A DNA stretch of 64,000 nt from Nephrocerus scutellatus (taxonomy: Eukaryota > Arthropoda > Insecta > Diptera > Pipunculidae). The notes under the pieces were generated by a model that was given only the letters and a program-made list of their open reading frames with translations, was not told where the DNA came from and did not search any database. The stretch's first letter is position 1; each line of letters begins with the position of its first letter. Position numbers and translations under genes: made by a program. Of the stretch, positions 21,704-33,422 are shown piece after piece. The stretch spans positions 49,089,540 through 49,153,539 of the forward strand of contig OX352762.1 of the NCBI GenBank assembly GCA_947095585.1, written 5' to 3'.

Positions 21704-22763
21704 TTAAGGAAGAGGAGGAGAAAAGAGGAGATGTCTATGAGCTTGTGTTTTGAATGCCTGTGGATCATAGTGAGGTGGGAAGACAGAGCTTGGCAGAGCA
21801 TTCCACATACGTGTTATACGGCTGAAGAACGAATCCCTGAATTTAACTGTACGTCCGAAGATGGGCTTGAGGGTAAACTGATGAGCATTTAGAGCGCCAC
21901 GGGTATTGCGGTTGAATTCAAGGAGAGGTGGCATGCAGCTGGCTATTTCTCTTGAGCACCGCTGGTAGAAGAAGCGATAAAACAGTGACAAGCAGGAAAC
22001 CTTCCTGCGGTGTTCAAGCGAATCTATTGATTTCGCTATATTTTCGTCACCGATAAGTTTTATCGCGCGGTTTTGTATTCTGTCTAGCTGATGCAAAATA
22101 GTCTTAGGCGCACCAGCCCAGATACTCAAGTTTTGGGCGAATAAAAGCCTTGTAGATAGTAGCCAGATCAGAGGGAGTGAAATATTTCTTGCACCGGGCT
22201 AGAAAACCTAAACATTTCGCAGCGTTTTTGGCGACGGTAAATATGTGGTCATTCCAACGAAGCTTGTCGTTAACGCACATACCGAGAATTGCGAGATTTT
22301 CAGTTTCCTCGATGCAAGTGCTATTCATGGATAATGGTATGGGGTTAAGGATTCGCTTGGACGACAGGAGACAGCATTGGGTTTTGGAAGCGTTAAATTC
22401 TACTCGATTGATTTCTCCCCATTGTATTATGCTGTCAAGGTCAGAATTTAACGAGCTTAACATACAAAGTTGTTTGAGTTCCACATCAGAGGTGGAGGGA
22501 CGTTCCTCAAACTTATATGAGAAGCTGAGAGTGCTGTCGTCAGCGAAAGAGTGAATTGGATTAGAAGTCACAGATAAGAGATCATTAATAAAAATGAGAA
22601 AGAGTGTCGGGGACAGAACAGAGCCCTGGGGAACGCCAGCATTTATGTGGTGTATTTCAGACTTGAAACCGTCTAAAACAACTTGAATTGAGCGGTCCGA
22701 AAGATAGCTTCTAATCCAATGAAGTAATTTATCATCAACACCATAAGCACGCATTTTACACAA
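21704..22763 (-). pseudogene. LINE ORF2 remainder: RT palm, thumb and C-terminus, frameshifted
   Basis: The frame 22104-22763 continues RT with WIRSYLSDRSIQVVLDG, GVPQGSVLSP and the catalytic FADDST. Next come the motif D/E region (EFNASKTQCCLLSS) and the thumb, to FIRPKLEYLGWCA. A small overlap frame, 21704-22129, carries the C-terminal domain (LEHRRKVSCLSLFYRFF, then ITRMWNALPSSVFP). Two frame changes (about 22763 and 22120) separate it from the endonuclease frame, so this copy is inactive. Confidence 0.8.
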
Positions 22764-24562
22764 AAGACTCTGTCAAATGCCTTCGAAATATCGAGTGCAA
22801 CAGCTTTACTTTCACCAAAATGATGCAAAGATCGGTTCCACTGTTCGGTGAGATATACCATCAAATCACCAGTAGAACGTTGCCCACGAAATCCATACTG
22901 CCGGTCACTAAGGATTTCGTTGGTTTCAAGATATTTCTTAAGCTGATAATTGATCAGCGTTTCCATGACCTTGGAAAGAATGGATGTAAGTGCTATGGGG
23001 CGGTACGAAGAAGGAGACGACGGCGCGCCTTTTTTGGGTATTGCCTGGACAAATGCAGTTTTCCAACTTCTCGGGAAGAGTCCAGAAGAGTAGGATAGAT
23101 GGAAAAGCTTACGCTTGGAAGAACACCTCTTCAGAACTAGTGGAGAAATACCATCTGGCCCAGCGGATTTGTGAGTGTTGAGATCATTTAAAACTCTAGC
23201 AACTGCACGAGTACGAAAAAATATCTGTCCCATAGAGTGTTCAATATTCTGAGGTGCAGGAGGCGGCAATGCACAATCTGGAAGCGTAGAGCTAGCTGCG
23301 AAATGCGCAGCAAACAGATTGGCCTTGTCTATAGAGCTGACAAATGGAATGTCATTATAAATGAGCGTTGGAATCGACGACGAGGCTGTATTTTTGATTC
23401 TTTTCACGAAAGACCAAAAACTACTACCTTTGGGACATTGTAGTATTTTTTGCCTTAATTTTCGGTCGTAGGCGAATTTGACTCGCCGAAGATGGGCATT
23501 GCAATCATTTCTTGCTCGTTTAAACTTTTTTCGGTTTTCCTCGGTAGGGTTTGCTTTGTAAAACCGAAAGCATACCTCTCTAATCCTAGAAGCCTCTTTA
23601 CAGCTCAAGTCATACCATCCATCTTCCTTTGATTTGATAGATTTATTCCTGAAAGGGATAAACTTTTTCATACCAATAAGAATGATGTTTGTGATTGCAT
23701 CAGCGGCGGCATCCACGTTGCTATCACGAAAAAATAGCGACCAGTTAGTTCTCCCAAAGAAGTTGTTAAGGCCGTCCCAATTAGCTTTTTCGTAATGCCA
23801 TACTAATTTTTTGGGAGTTTTTTCTCTAACTACGTGGTTTATTAACGAGAAATTAGCTGATACTACACAATGGTCAGACGAGCCTAGAGGCGATAATACA
23901 TTTACGGAGTATTTCTCAGGACGAGAGGTAAGGAACAAGTCAAGGGTGTTAGCGGAATGATGTGCAATGTCAGGTATTCGGGTAGGCTCATTTACAAGCT
24001 GAGTAAGGTGATTGAACTCAGAAAATAACTCAACACACCTTCCTTCGGGTGTTATCTGGCCAGAATGGCGAAGCCACCCAGAATTGTGTACATTGAAATC
24101 GCCCGCAATAACGATTTCATGCTTTTTATCAATTCTTAAGATTGAATCAGTCAGTGCATCAAACTCCCTCTGAGTTGAAACACTGTCTAAGTTGGGGCTT
24201 CTGTAAAGGAAACAGTAGTAGATGTTGCGCTCTTGTACCTTAACTTTGAGCCAAATGAAATTGAATTCCGATTTGGAACTTTGGCTAAATTGAGGCAAAA
24301 GCTGAAACGCAACATCACTCCGGACATAGATTGCGAGTCCGCGTCGAGAGAAAAATAATGGCACCAAGCTATACCCAGGCAGATTAAATTCCGAAACATC
24401 GGAATTATCAAACACCTGAGTTTCACTCAGTGCCAAAATTGCTGGCCTGTGGACATGTACATGGTTAAACACAGCGAACGAATTCGTTCTCAGCCCACGT
24501 ATGTTGCTGAGATCCACTCTGAAAACACACATAACTACAACAAACAAACACACAATACACAA
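22764..24562 (-). pseudogene. LINE ORF2: apurinic-like endonuclease and N-terminal RT
   Basis: The open frame reads about 600 residues before the frame change near 22763. Residues 15-250 form an EEP-type endonuclease with LALSETQ, VIAGDFNVHNSGW and SPLGSSDHCVVS, the expected nicking-site motifs. Residues 250-420 are a linker with a basic segment. RT begins about residue 450 with KSAGPDGISP, PKKGAPSSPSSYRPIALTS and motif A VALDISKAFDRV. The enzyme would nick target DNA and prime reverse transcription there. The annotated start is the first ATG; the real start could be further upstream. Confidence 0.85.
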
Positions 24563-25051
24563 CTTACCGCTTCTTTAAACCGAATTGAGAAGAGTATGTC
24601 TCTATTTGGATTATCAACACAATTTGTTGCCAGTGTTATGCCTTCACAACAAAATGAGTTAAATCACCAAAAGAAACAAACACTCACAATCCGTTATATA
24701 ATTACAAAAGAATTAGATTATGCAAGCATACAACAACATAATTCTCCAATTTCTTTTGTTTAGCTGTTGAGGATGGGACGAACGGACACCACACACTGCA
24801 CTTTGCACTTTGTGAACGAGCGAACGCGCAAGCTGTATTTTAAACGGCACTTTGTTTTGATTTTTATTTTCTTTGCGCCAACACAACACTATATTTTTTT
24901 GCTGTTCTGTTTTTTAAGTTAACAACGCGCGTGCTGAAGTGCAGCACGTCCGTACACCGCGGCGATTGAGTGACAAATGAGGGTTAAAAATTTATCGCAA
25001 GAACAAACTCACACACAAACACGCGGCACGCGAAGTTAATATAGAGAATTT

Positions 25052-25675
25052 AAAAAATATACATTCATTTATTGTTCCCAAATAAAGTTAAATTTCCCCA
25101 CAATAATCATTAGTATATTGGTACTTATATCTAAAATATAATCTATTAGTATAAGTAATTTAAATGTATATGTAATTTAAATCTTCGTTTTGTATTAGTT
25201 ACGAATTTCCATACCGTCTCGCCAAAAGGTATTCATGTTTGATTGATAAGAAAAGAACGAAAATTTTAAATATAAAAATAATGAACAGGAAATTCTTTGT
25301 TCAAAGAAATATTTTAAGCTAATGTTTTTTGTTGCATATCTTCCAGGAAAATATATAAAAATAATGAACAGAAAATTTTTGTTCATAGAAACATTTTAAG
25401 CTAAATGTTTTGTTTGCATACTTTCCGGAAAGAATTTTGATAAAATTATGTAACCATTTAAATTAAATTTTATTTAATGAATTCGTTTTATTACTAGGTA
25501 ACAGTTTAGTCCTAATTAGCTACCTAAGGGTATGGAAATTGATTTTTTTTTGTTTATGAATAATTAAATGTAAATAAATGGCGCGGCGCTGGTGTACTTG
25601 AGCCTAGTGTAGAACCTTGATTGTAACAATTCCTCTCGTTGAGATTATGCACCATTACTTTTTTTAAATTCTCTA
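25052..25675 (+). other. G1-type leader copy, left of reversed S1, no gene
   Basis: Matches 13784 onward with a short deletion near 25155. It ends in the T run caccattactttttt, where a reversed S1 is inserted. The uninterrupted version is at 11035-11055 and 14390-14410. The rest resumes at 26543. Confidence 0.55.
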
Positions 25676-26542
25676 TATTAACTTCACTTGCCCGTGGGTC
25701 GTCGGTCGTCGGTCGTCGGTCGTCTGTCGTGGATTCTTGCTATCAATTTTTAACCCACTTCCCATGGCCCGATTTTATTGAAATTTTGCATACATGTGTA
25801 TTTCCGGAGACAACATTTTCTATTAAATTTTGAGGCCCCTCGGGCTGCGGAGTCTGGGGGCTCCCAAACAAAAATTTTAAAAAATTTACCCGATTTTCTT
25901 CAAATTTTACACACATGTGTATACCCAATAAACAATACTTTTTCGAAAATTTGGTAGTGATCGGATCCCGGGTTCGGCCGCAAGGCCCTTATACATTATT
26001 TAAATATCTATACTGGCATCAGATATTCGTCGCCCTTTATGGACTGTGTGCGGTGTGTGCTGCGCAGTCGGCTGCGCTGCATGGTTTTGGTGGTGGAGAG
26101 AGAGAGAGAAATCTTAGCTCACGCACAAATGAACCCAGCAAATGAAACGAGACATACATGTTTTATGCTTACTTCAACTTACATTTTTATTTACTGAATT
26201 GCATTTTTATTGATGTCGTTTTTTTTGTTGTCGATATCAACTTACAGATAGAACAACAAGTTTTCACAATATTCTGTCATTTGGCGTTTTCATAAATTAG
26301 TTCAGAGCAGTCAAAGAGTTCTCAAGATAACTGCTCGTGTTTCTTATTTGCTCAGAGTATGAGCGTGCTCTAAGTGCTCAGAATAAAATGGTCTGAGCTT
26401 TTTCAATTTTAACATCTGATGTCAAATGTCTGTTTCGATGATTTTCTCCTACAATAAAAAAAATGGCCCAGGATCGAGGGGCTCCCATATCAATTTCTGC
26501 GATTAGAGAATTTAGATGAAAAATTTTAATTTTTATGGGTTG
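25676..26542 (-). mobile_element. S1 element, type A, reversed copy 1
   Basis: On the plus strand it begins aaattctctatatt and ends tatgggttg, the reverse of the type A ends. It includes four (ggtcgtc) repeats at about 25693-25725, an (AG)n tract near 26098 and the acacatgtgt blocks. It sits in a T run of the leader with no target duplication beyond the T run. Confidence 0.8.
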
Positions 26543-26872
26543 TTTTTTTTCTCGAATAAACTAAAATAAAAAAATAAATAAAAAAAAAACAACTGCCTTG
26601 CATCGAAAAATGAGTGAATATATGAAAACATGGATTAAACCAACGAATATCTCAATAAACCGGCCGTCGGAGTGTGGTTTGAAATCGGCGTGATTTATAT
26701 GGTTTATCGGCCAATTGGTTTAAAAATTTTGGTTTACATTTTTTAAACCAAGTGAATAATATTAAATTTCAGAAAACATTTGGTTTAAATTGATTTAAAC
26801 CATGGTTTAAAATAAACCAAATTTAAAGTGACCGAGTGAATAATATGGCCGTTAGTGAGTTAGCCGAATATA
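26543..26872 (+). other. G1-type leader remainder with hexamer cluster, no gene
   Basis: Continues the leader after the S1 insertion (ctcgaataaac, A run, then aactgccttgcatcg) and includes the ggttta/taaacc cluster at about 26690-26825. Ends at the TA flanking M1. Confidence 0.5.
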
Positions 26873-27961
26873 TAGTATAGCGATTAATGGAATTTTCATC
26901 ATCTGCCACGCCCACTGCCACGCCCCAACCGCACACTGCCTAAAAATGTTAACGGGACTTGGGTTTTTGAAAAATGCATTTTTCTAAGTGGCTTGATGGA
27001 TGTCATGGAGTAAATTAGTATCATATGAAAGGTCATAAAAATACCTTCATCTTTTAGAGTGGGTGGGTAAATATTGGTATCATATGTAAGGTGAAAATTA
27101 GTTCTATACAGTCGTACTATTTTTATAAGCGTGGCCTAATGTGAACGGAAGTATGATCAAGCTGAATTTGGTTTATGTATATGTTTCATATAATAATTGA
27201 GTCATATATCATATGAATGAGTTTTTTTCATACATAATTACATGAGATACCATGATGCAGATTTTTAAATGGAAAAACTCCTATCTAAATATGAATTAAT
27301 TAAGTGCACTTTATTATAGTGTCCATAATTTTCAAAAATGCTTTTAAAAAGGAAAAATTCCTATCTTAATATAATTTAATTGAGCGCAATGTGTCCATAA
27401 TTTTCAAAAACGCATTTTAAAAGGACAAACTCCTTTCTAAATATAAATCATTTGAAAAATATAAATTAATTGAGCGCAAAATATTCATTTCTAAACATAA
27501 AACATTTGAGCGAGGGAAATCACATCAACAATTTTCTTTAAGAAAAAACTCAATAATTTGTAATGAGTATAAATTGATCCACCTTTTATGAAAATTGGGA
27601 CACGCCCTTAAAAAAAGTATGGTTGTGTGGGAAAAACCTTCAGCTTTCATTTGACATCAAAATGATGCCAGCCCACATTTTAACACGCCCACTGTTGAAC
27701 TTTTATGGAAAAATGAGTTTTTTGGCTCTAACTATTCGGAAGTAGGTTTGATTGGCCCCATTTTTTTTAAATGGACGGTATCTTTATTATCCTTCATATG
27801 ACACCAATTAACTCCCAAACCTCCTTCAAACCACTGAAAAAAATGAATTTTTAAAAATAAATGGAAAATAGAAGCTCCTATCTCATAAAGGCGGCGTCTG
27901 CTCAATAAGGGCTTTCAGAAGAGGGGTGTATCAAAACCCTAGCCCCTTAATCGCTATACTA
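26873..27961 (+). mobile_element. M1 MITE-like element, copy 4
   Basis: TIRs and TA flanks are as in the other copies. It lacks about 29 bp near 27897 (the cccacaaacaagatggcgg segment), a deletion shared with copy 5. Confidence 0.8.
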
Positions 27962-27963
27962 TA

Positions 27964-28739
27964 GTTTAGCCTGACGATTCCCTAAAACTGAGTAGCCCTC
28001 TGACCGTCGCAACATCGAGCCAGGCCAGAAAAATAACCCGCCTCATCGTTTTCGACTCCAACAACAAAATAAATTGACTTTCTTATAGACACTGGTGCTG
28101 ATCTTTCCGGTCAAAAACCAAATGAACTGATTTTATCCGCCGAGAATCCAAGCGGCACCAAGCTACTAGAAGTAAATATCGGGCTAAGGCGTACATGCAC
28201 ACATGCCTTCTTGCTCGCTTCGTTAATCGTCCAATCATCGGTGCCGACTTTCTGAGTAAATTCGACCTATTGGTCGATCTTAAACGCAAACGGTTGATTG
28301 ATTCAGCAACGCGACTGTCAATCAACGTTGCTGTAATTCGCGTGTCTACACCGACACCAATACATTACATGATCGAGAATGGGTACTGCAAGCTCCTGAA
28401 AAAGTATCCATCCCTTACAGCAGAACCAAACTACAACTTACCAGTGAAACACCGGCTCGAAATACTGTATTTGTCAATTAACTCGGTGGCACAACTCCGA
28501 GATATCTGCCGTAAACGGGAACGATTCCTCGCGGACGTTAGCCGTGCATTTACCGGATTCAGAAACCCGATGCCACGGCGTAATGTCGCCGAAGTGAATA
28601 TAGACTGTAGGTCTCTCGATGAAGTCTGCATACCGCCCCTTACTAAAGGCGAAAGTAGCGCTTTGCCAGGGAATATGCGCTTATTTGCTTTATTTGCTGG
28701 AATTGTGGAGAGGTTGGTCATCGATATGTTGATTGCCTG
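27964..28739 (+). pseudogene. Chimeric G2 protease/RT start fused in frame to G1 gag tail, copy 1
   Basis: Upstream of the ORF is the DTGAD protease active site. The ORF 28195-28740 (181 residues) starts in the protease C-terminal half (PIIGADFLSKFDLLVDLKRK) and continues to the RT-proximal linker ([16 protein letters not shown]). At 28452/28453 it switches in frame to G1 Gag RLEILYLSINSVAQLRDI and ends at the gag/knuckle frameshift. In the long G2 copy (42250) the same linker instead continues [11 protein letters not shown]. Two different Ty3/gypsy elements were thus joined with at most a base or two of shared sequence. The fusion has the protease tail ahead of capsid sequence, so it is unlikely to be functional. 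Confidence 0.8.
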
Positions 28740-29817
28740 AAAGATCGGCGAATTTTTTGCTACGGATGCGGAGCGAAAAACGTGTATAAACCAAACTGTG
28801 TAAAGTGTAGTGCTTCGGGAAACTCCCAAGCGGGTGTGGGTCAGATTTTAGAAGAAGTCGCCTTACATTATCGGATGCTGGTCTGCCGATTAACGTAGGT
28901 AAAAGCAAGTTCTGTTTGAAGGAAGTAAAGTATCTGATATACGTGGTTGGATATGGAGTGCTGAAAGCAAATCCGGGCAAGCTCGTTGCCATAACGGAGT
29001 TTCCAACTCCCGTGTCTGTTCGACAATTGAGAAGATTTCTCTAACCCAGACCATTTCTGTTACTATGTGATGCATGCCAGGATGGTATAGGCAGCGTTCT
29101 TGCCCAAGTGACTGATAACGGAGAAGAAGTCCCCGTGGCTTTTATGTCCCAGAAGTTCAACAAAGCTCTAAGGAACTACAGTGTCAAGGAGCAAGAATGT
29201 CTAGCAGTAGTTTTGAGCATTAAGAAATTTCGTGCCTACATCGAGGGTCAGGAATTCACGGTGATCACCGACAACGCCAGCTTACAATGGCTGATGCGGC
29301 AGACGAACTCAAGCGGTAGACTGGCGCGGGGGCACTGAAACTCTAAGGATTTCAGTTCTCCATTAAACACCGTAGAGGATCTGAGAACGTGATTCCAGAT
29401 ACCCTGTCTAGACTGCATTCAGACGAGCTGTGCGAACTGGTCGATGATGGTCCCGAAATTGATTTGGATTCCGCCGAATTCCAGAATACCGATTATGAAA
29501 CGCTGAAATCCAACGTGCTTGCTAATCAGAACAAATTACCAGACTTGAAAGTTGTAGGGAAGTACCTTTACAAACGTAGGGACTTTGCTTCTGGTGACGA
29601 AGACAGGGAAAACAACTCGTGGAAGCTTTGGGTTCCGAAAAGCTTGACCAACGACGTTATACAACGAGCCCACGGGTGCCTGACTAGTGCTCATGGAGGG
29701 GTAGGAAAAACCATCGAGAGGATACAGCGTTATTTTTTTGGCCTCATATGACAAGGCAGATTCGAGATTATATCTCTAATTGCAAAGTGTGCAACAAAAT
29801 CCTACGTCCTCGTATGG
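28740..29817 (+). pseudogene. pol: G1 zinc knuckle, RT tail, RNase H and integrase start, decayed (duplicate 1)
   Basis: The shifted frame near 28690 reads CWNCGEVGHRYVDC and a second, His-less knuckle. A deletion removes the RT palm (compare 5757), and the RT tail resumes at KSKFCLKEV near 28905. RNase H spans about 29050-29335 with MSQKFNKALRNYSVKEQECL and TDNASLQWLMRQ. The linker and integrase start lie in 29389-29751 (HGCLTSAHGGVGKTIERI), followed by a frameshift in a T run. The copy ends at cgtatgg (29817), within integrase, where leader sequence of the next unit begins. An 18-bp deletion removes part of the integrase Cys motif. Confidence 0.8.
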
Positions 29818-30380
29818 TATATCATTAGTCCTGTGTCTAAAATATAATCTATCAGTATAAGAAACGTAAGGGGGATAATTTTTTTTGTAATTTAAATCTT
29901 CGTTTTGTATTAGTTACGAATTTCCATACCGTCTCGCCAAAAGGCATTCATGTTTGATTGATAAGAAAAGAACGAAAATTTTAAATATAAAAATAATGAA
30001 CAGGAAATTCTTTGTTCAAAGAAATATTTTAAGCTAATGCTTTTTGTTGCATATCTTCCAGGAAAATATATAAAAATAATGAACAGAAAATTTTTGTTCA
30101 TAGAAAGATTTTAAGCTAAATGTTTTGTTTGCATACTTTCCGGAAAGAATTTTGATAAAATTATGTAACCATTTAAATTAAATTTTATTTAATGAATTCG
30201 TTTTATTACTAGGTAACAGTTTAGTCCTAATTAGCTACCTAAGGGTATGGAAATTGATTTTTTTTTGTTTATGAATAATTAAATGTAAATAAATGGCGCG
30301 GCGCTGGTGTACTTGAGCCTAGTGTAGAACCTTGATTGTAACAATTCCTCTCGTTGAGATTATGCACCATTACTTTTTTT
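29818..30380 (+). other. G1-type leader copy, left of reversed S1 (duplicate 2), no gene
   Basis: Leader sequence with the truncated start tatatcattagtcctg joined to G1 integrase. It ends in the T run before the second reversed S1. Confidence 0.5.
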
Positions 30381-31236
30381 AAATTCTCTATATTAACTTC
30401 ACTTGCCCGTGGGTCGTCGGTCGTCGGTCGTCTGTCGTGGATTCTTCCTATCAATTTTTAACCCACTTCCCATGGCCCGATTTTATTGAAATTTTGCATA
30501 CATGTCCGGCGACAACATTTTCTATTAAATTTTGAGGCCCCTCGGGCTGCGTAGTCGGGGGGCTCCCAAACAAAAATTTTAAAAAATTTACCCGATTTTC
30601 TTTAAATTTTACACACATGTGTATACCCAATAAACAATACTTTTTCGAAAATTTGGTAGTGATCGGATCCCGGGTTCGGCCGCAAGGCCCTTATACATTT
30701 TTTAAATATCTATACTGGCATCAGATATTCGTCGCCCTTTATGGACTGTGTGCGGTGTGTGCTGCGCAGTCGGCTGCGCTGCATGGTTTTGGTGGTGGAG
30801 AGAGAGAGAGAAATCTTAGCTCACGCACAAATGAACCCAGCAAATGAAACGAGACATACATGTTTTATGCTTACTTCAACTTACATTTTTATTTACTGAA
30901 TTGCATTTTTATTGATGTCGTTTTTTTTGTTGTCGATATCAACTTACAGATAGAACAACAAGTTTTCACAATATTCTGTCATTTGGCGTTTTCATAAATT
31001 AGTTCAGAGCAGTCAAAGAGTTCTCAAGATAAATGTTCGTGTTTCTTATTTGCTCAGAGTATGAGCGTGCTCTAAGTGCTCAGAATAAAATGGTCTGAGC
31101 TTTTTCAATTTTAACATCTGATGTCAAATCGATGATTTTCTCCTACAATAAAAAAAATGGCCCAGGATCGAGGGGCTCCCATATCAATTTCTGCGATTAG
31201 AGAATTTAGATGAAAAATTTAAATTTTTATGGGTTG
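30381..31236 (-). mobile_element. S1 element, type A, reversed copy 2
   Basis: Very similar to 25676-26542, but with one fewer ggtcgtc repeat (about 30412-30435) and a small deletion near 30505 (acatgtccggcg). It has the same insertion point, so it was copied by the large duplication rather than inserted independently. Confidence 0.8.
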
Positions 31237-31555
31237 TTTTTTTTCTCGAATAAACTTGTTAAAAAAAAAAAACAACTGCCTTGCATCGAAAAATGAGTGA
31301 ATATATGAAAACATGGATTAAACCAACGAATATGTCAATAAACCGGCCGTCGGAGTGTGGTTTGAAATCGGCGTGATTTATATGGTTTATCGGCCAATTG
31401 GTTTAAAAATTTTGGTTTACATTTTTTAAACCAAGTGAATAATATGAAATTTCAGAAAACATTTGGTTTAAATTGATTTAAACCATGGTTTAAAATAAAC
31501 CAAATTTAAAGTGACCGAGTGAATAATATGGCCGTTAGTGAGTTAGCCGAATATA
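31237..31555 (+). other. G1-type leader remainder with hexamer cluster (duplicate 2), no gene
   Basis: Resumes at tttttctcgaataaacttgtt and an A run, then the ggttta/taaacc cluster at about 31380-31505. Ends at the TA flanking M1. Confidence 0.5.
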
Positions 31556-32644
31556 TAGTATAGCGATTAATGGAATTTTCATCATCTGCCACGCCCACTG
31601 CCACGCCCCAACCGCACACTGCCTAAAAATGTTAACGGGACTTGGGTTTTTGAAAAATGCATTTTTCTAAGTGGCTTGATGGATGTCATGGAGTAAATTA
31701 GTATCATATGAAAGGTCATAAAAATACCTTCATCTTTTAGAGTGGGTGGGTAAATATTGGTATCATATGTAAGGTGAAAATTAGTTCTATACAGTCGTAC
31801 TATTTTTATAAGCGTGGCCTAATGTGAACGGAAGTATGATCAAGCTGAATTTGGTTTATGTATATGTTTCATATAATAATTGAGTCATATATCATATGAA
31901 TGAGTTTTTTTCATACATAATTACATGAGATACCATGATGCAGATTTTTAAATGGAAAAACTCCTATCTAAATATGAATTAATTAAGTGCACTTTATTAT
32001 AGTGTCCATAATTTTCAAAAATGCTTTTAAAAAGGAAAAATTCCTATCTTAATATAATTTAATTGAGCGCAATGTGTCCATAATTTTCAAAAACGCATTT
32101 TAAAAGGACAAACTCTTTTCTAAATATAAATCATTTGAAAAATATAAATTAATTGAGCGCAAAATATTCATTTCTAAACATAAAACATTTGAGCGAGGGA
32201 AATCACATCAACTATTTTCTTTAAGAAAAAACTCAATAATTTGTAATGAGTATAAATTGATCCACCTTTTATGAAAATTGGGACACGCCCTTAAAAAAAG
32301 TATGGTTGTGTGGGAAAAACCTTCAGCTTTCATTTGACATCAAAATGATGCCAGCCCACATTTTAACACGCCCACTGTTGAACTTTTACGGAAAAATGAG
32401 TTTTTTGGCTCTAACTATTCGGAAGTAGGTTTGATTGGCCCCATTTTTTTTAAATGGACGGTATCTTTATTATCCTTCATATGACACCAATTAACTCCCA
32501 AACCTCCTTCAAACCACTGAAAAAAATGAATTTTTAAAAATAAATGGAAAATAGAAGCTCCTATCTCATAAAGGCGGCGTCTGCTCAATAAGGGCTTTCA
32601 GAAGAGGGGTGTATCAAAACCCTAGCCCCTTAATCGCTATACTA
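31556..32644 (+). mobile_element. M1 MITE-like element, copy 5
   Basis: Same TIRs and TA flanks, with the same internal 29-bp deletion as copy 4. Confidence 0.8.
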
Positions 32645-32646
32645 TA

Positions 32647-33422
32647 GTTTAGCCTGACGATTCCCTAAAACTGAGTAGCCCTCTGACCGTCGCAACATCG
32701 AGCCAGGCCAGAAAAATAACCCGCCTCATCGTTTTCGACTCCAACAACAAAATAAATTGACTTTCTTATAGACACTGGTGCTGATCTTTCCGGTCAAAAA
32801 CCAAATGAACTGATTTTATCCGCCGCGAATCCAAGCGGCACCAAGCTACTAGAAGTAAATATCGGGCTAAGGCGTACATGCACACATGCCATCTTGCTCG
32901 CTTCGTTAATCGTCCAATCATCGGTGCCGACTTTCTGAGTAAATTCGACCTATTGGTCGATCTTAAACGCAAACGGTTGATTGATTCAGCAACGCGACTG
33001 TCAATCAACGTTGCCGTAATTCGCGTGTCTACACCGACACCAATACATTACATGATCGAGAATGGGTACTGCAAGCTCCTGAAAAAGTATCCATCCCTTA
33101 CAGCAGAACCAAACTACAACTTACCAGTGAAACACCGGCTCGAAATACTGTATTTGCCAATTAACTCGGTGGCACAACTCCGAGATATCTGCCGTAAACG
33201 GGAACGATTCCTCGCGGACGTTAGCCGTGCATTTACCGGATTCAGAAACCCGATGCCACGGCGTAATGTCGCCGAAGTGAATATAGACTGTAGGTCTCTC
33301 GATGAAGTCTGCATACCGCCCCTTGCTAAAGGCGAAAGTAGCGCTTTGCCAGGGAATATGCGCTTATTTGCTTTATTTGCTGGAATTGTGGAGAGGTTGG
33401 TCATCGATATGTTGATTGCCTG
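32647..33422 (+). pseudogene. Chimeric G2 protease/RT start fused to G1 gag tail, copy 2
   Basis: The DTGAD motif is near 32773. The 181-residue ORF 32878-33423 is the same fusion as at 28195, with the junction at 33135/33136 and few amino-acid differences (for example CLLA to CHLA and LSIN to LPIN). The breakpoint is identical in the two copies. Confidence 0.8.

Larger units (their letters stand above)
21610..24978 (-). mobile_element. CR1/Jockey-like LINE, nearly full ORF2-length copy
   Basis: A 3.4-kb element on the minus strand ends at a T run at 21610-21632, the reverse of its poly(A) tail. It contains an endonuclease-RT ORF and a C-terminal part broken by frameshifts. About 400 bp upstream of the ORF (24563-24978) is probably the 5' UTR or the end of an ORF1; nothing in it is recognised. 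5' completeness cannot be judged. Confidence 0.8.
20833..25051 (+). mobile_element. S1 element, type B, split by a LINE insertion
   Basis: The 5' part, 20833-21609, holds the start (here ccaccc) and the internal repeats. The 3' part, about 24979-25051, resumes at gggttaaaaattt and ends tagagaattt. The intact order is visible in the copy at 12936 (ctttgggaagtgggttaaaaa). No clear target duplication flanks the LINE; a few bases of S1 appear altered or lost. Confidence 0.75.
20580..25675 (+). repeat. Higher-order array unit 3, carrying a long LINE copy
   Basis: G1 end 20580-20832 is followed by S1 type B split by a 3.4-kb LINE (S1 at 20833-21609 and about 24979-25051) and then G1 leader from 25052. 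At 25676 a reversed S1 type A interrupts the leader. From 26543 the unit continues with leader, M1 and G2 as in the other units, but here G2 is longer and is fused to G1 pol. Confidence 0.75.
25140..29817 (+). repeat. Large direct duplication, unit 1 (about 4.7 kb)
   Basis: Matching landmarks in 25.1-29.8 kb and 29.8-34.6 kb lie 4,683-4,715 bp apart: the chimeric ORF (28195/32878), RNase H (29108/33791), reversed S1 (25676/30381) and M1 (26873/31556). Both units share the reversed S1 insertion, the M1 deletion and the G2/G1 fusion, so all three predate the duplication. Confidence 0.85.
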
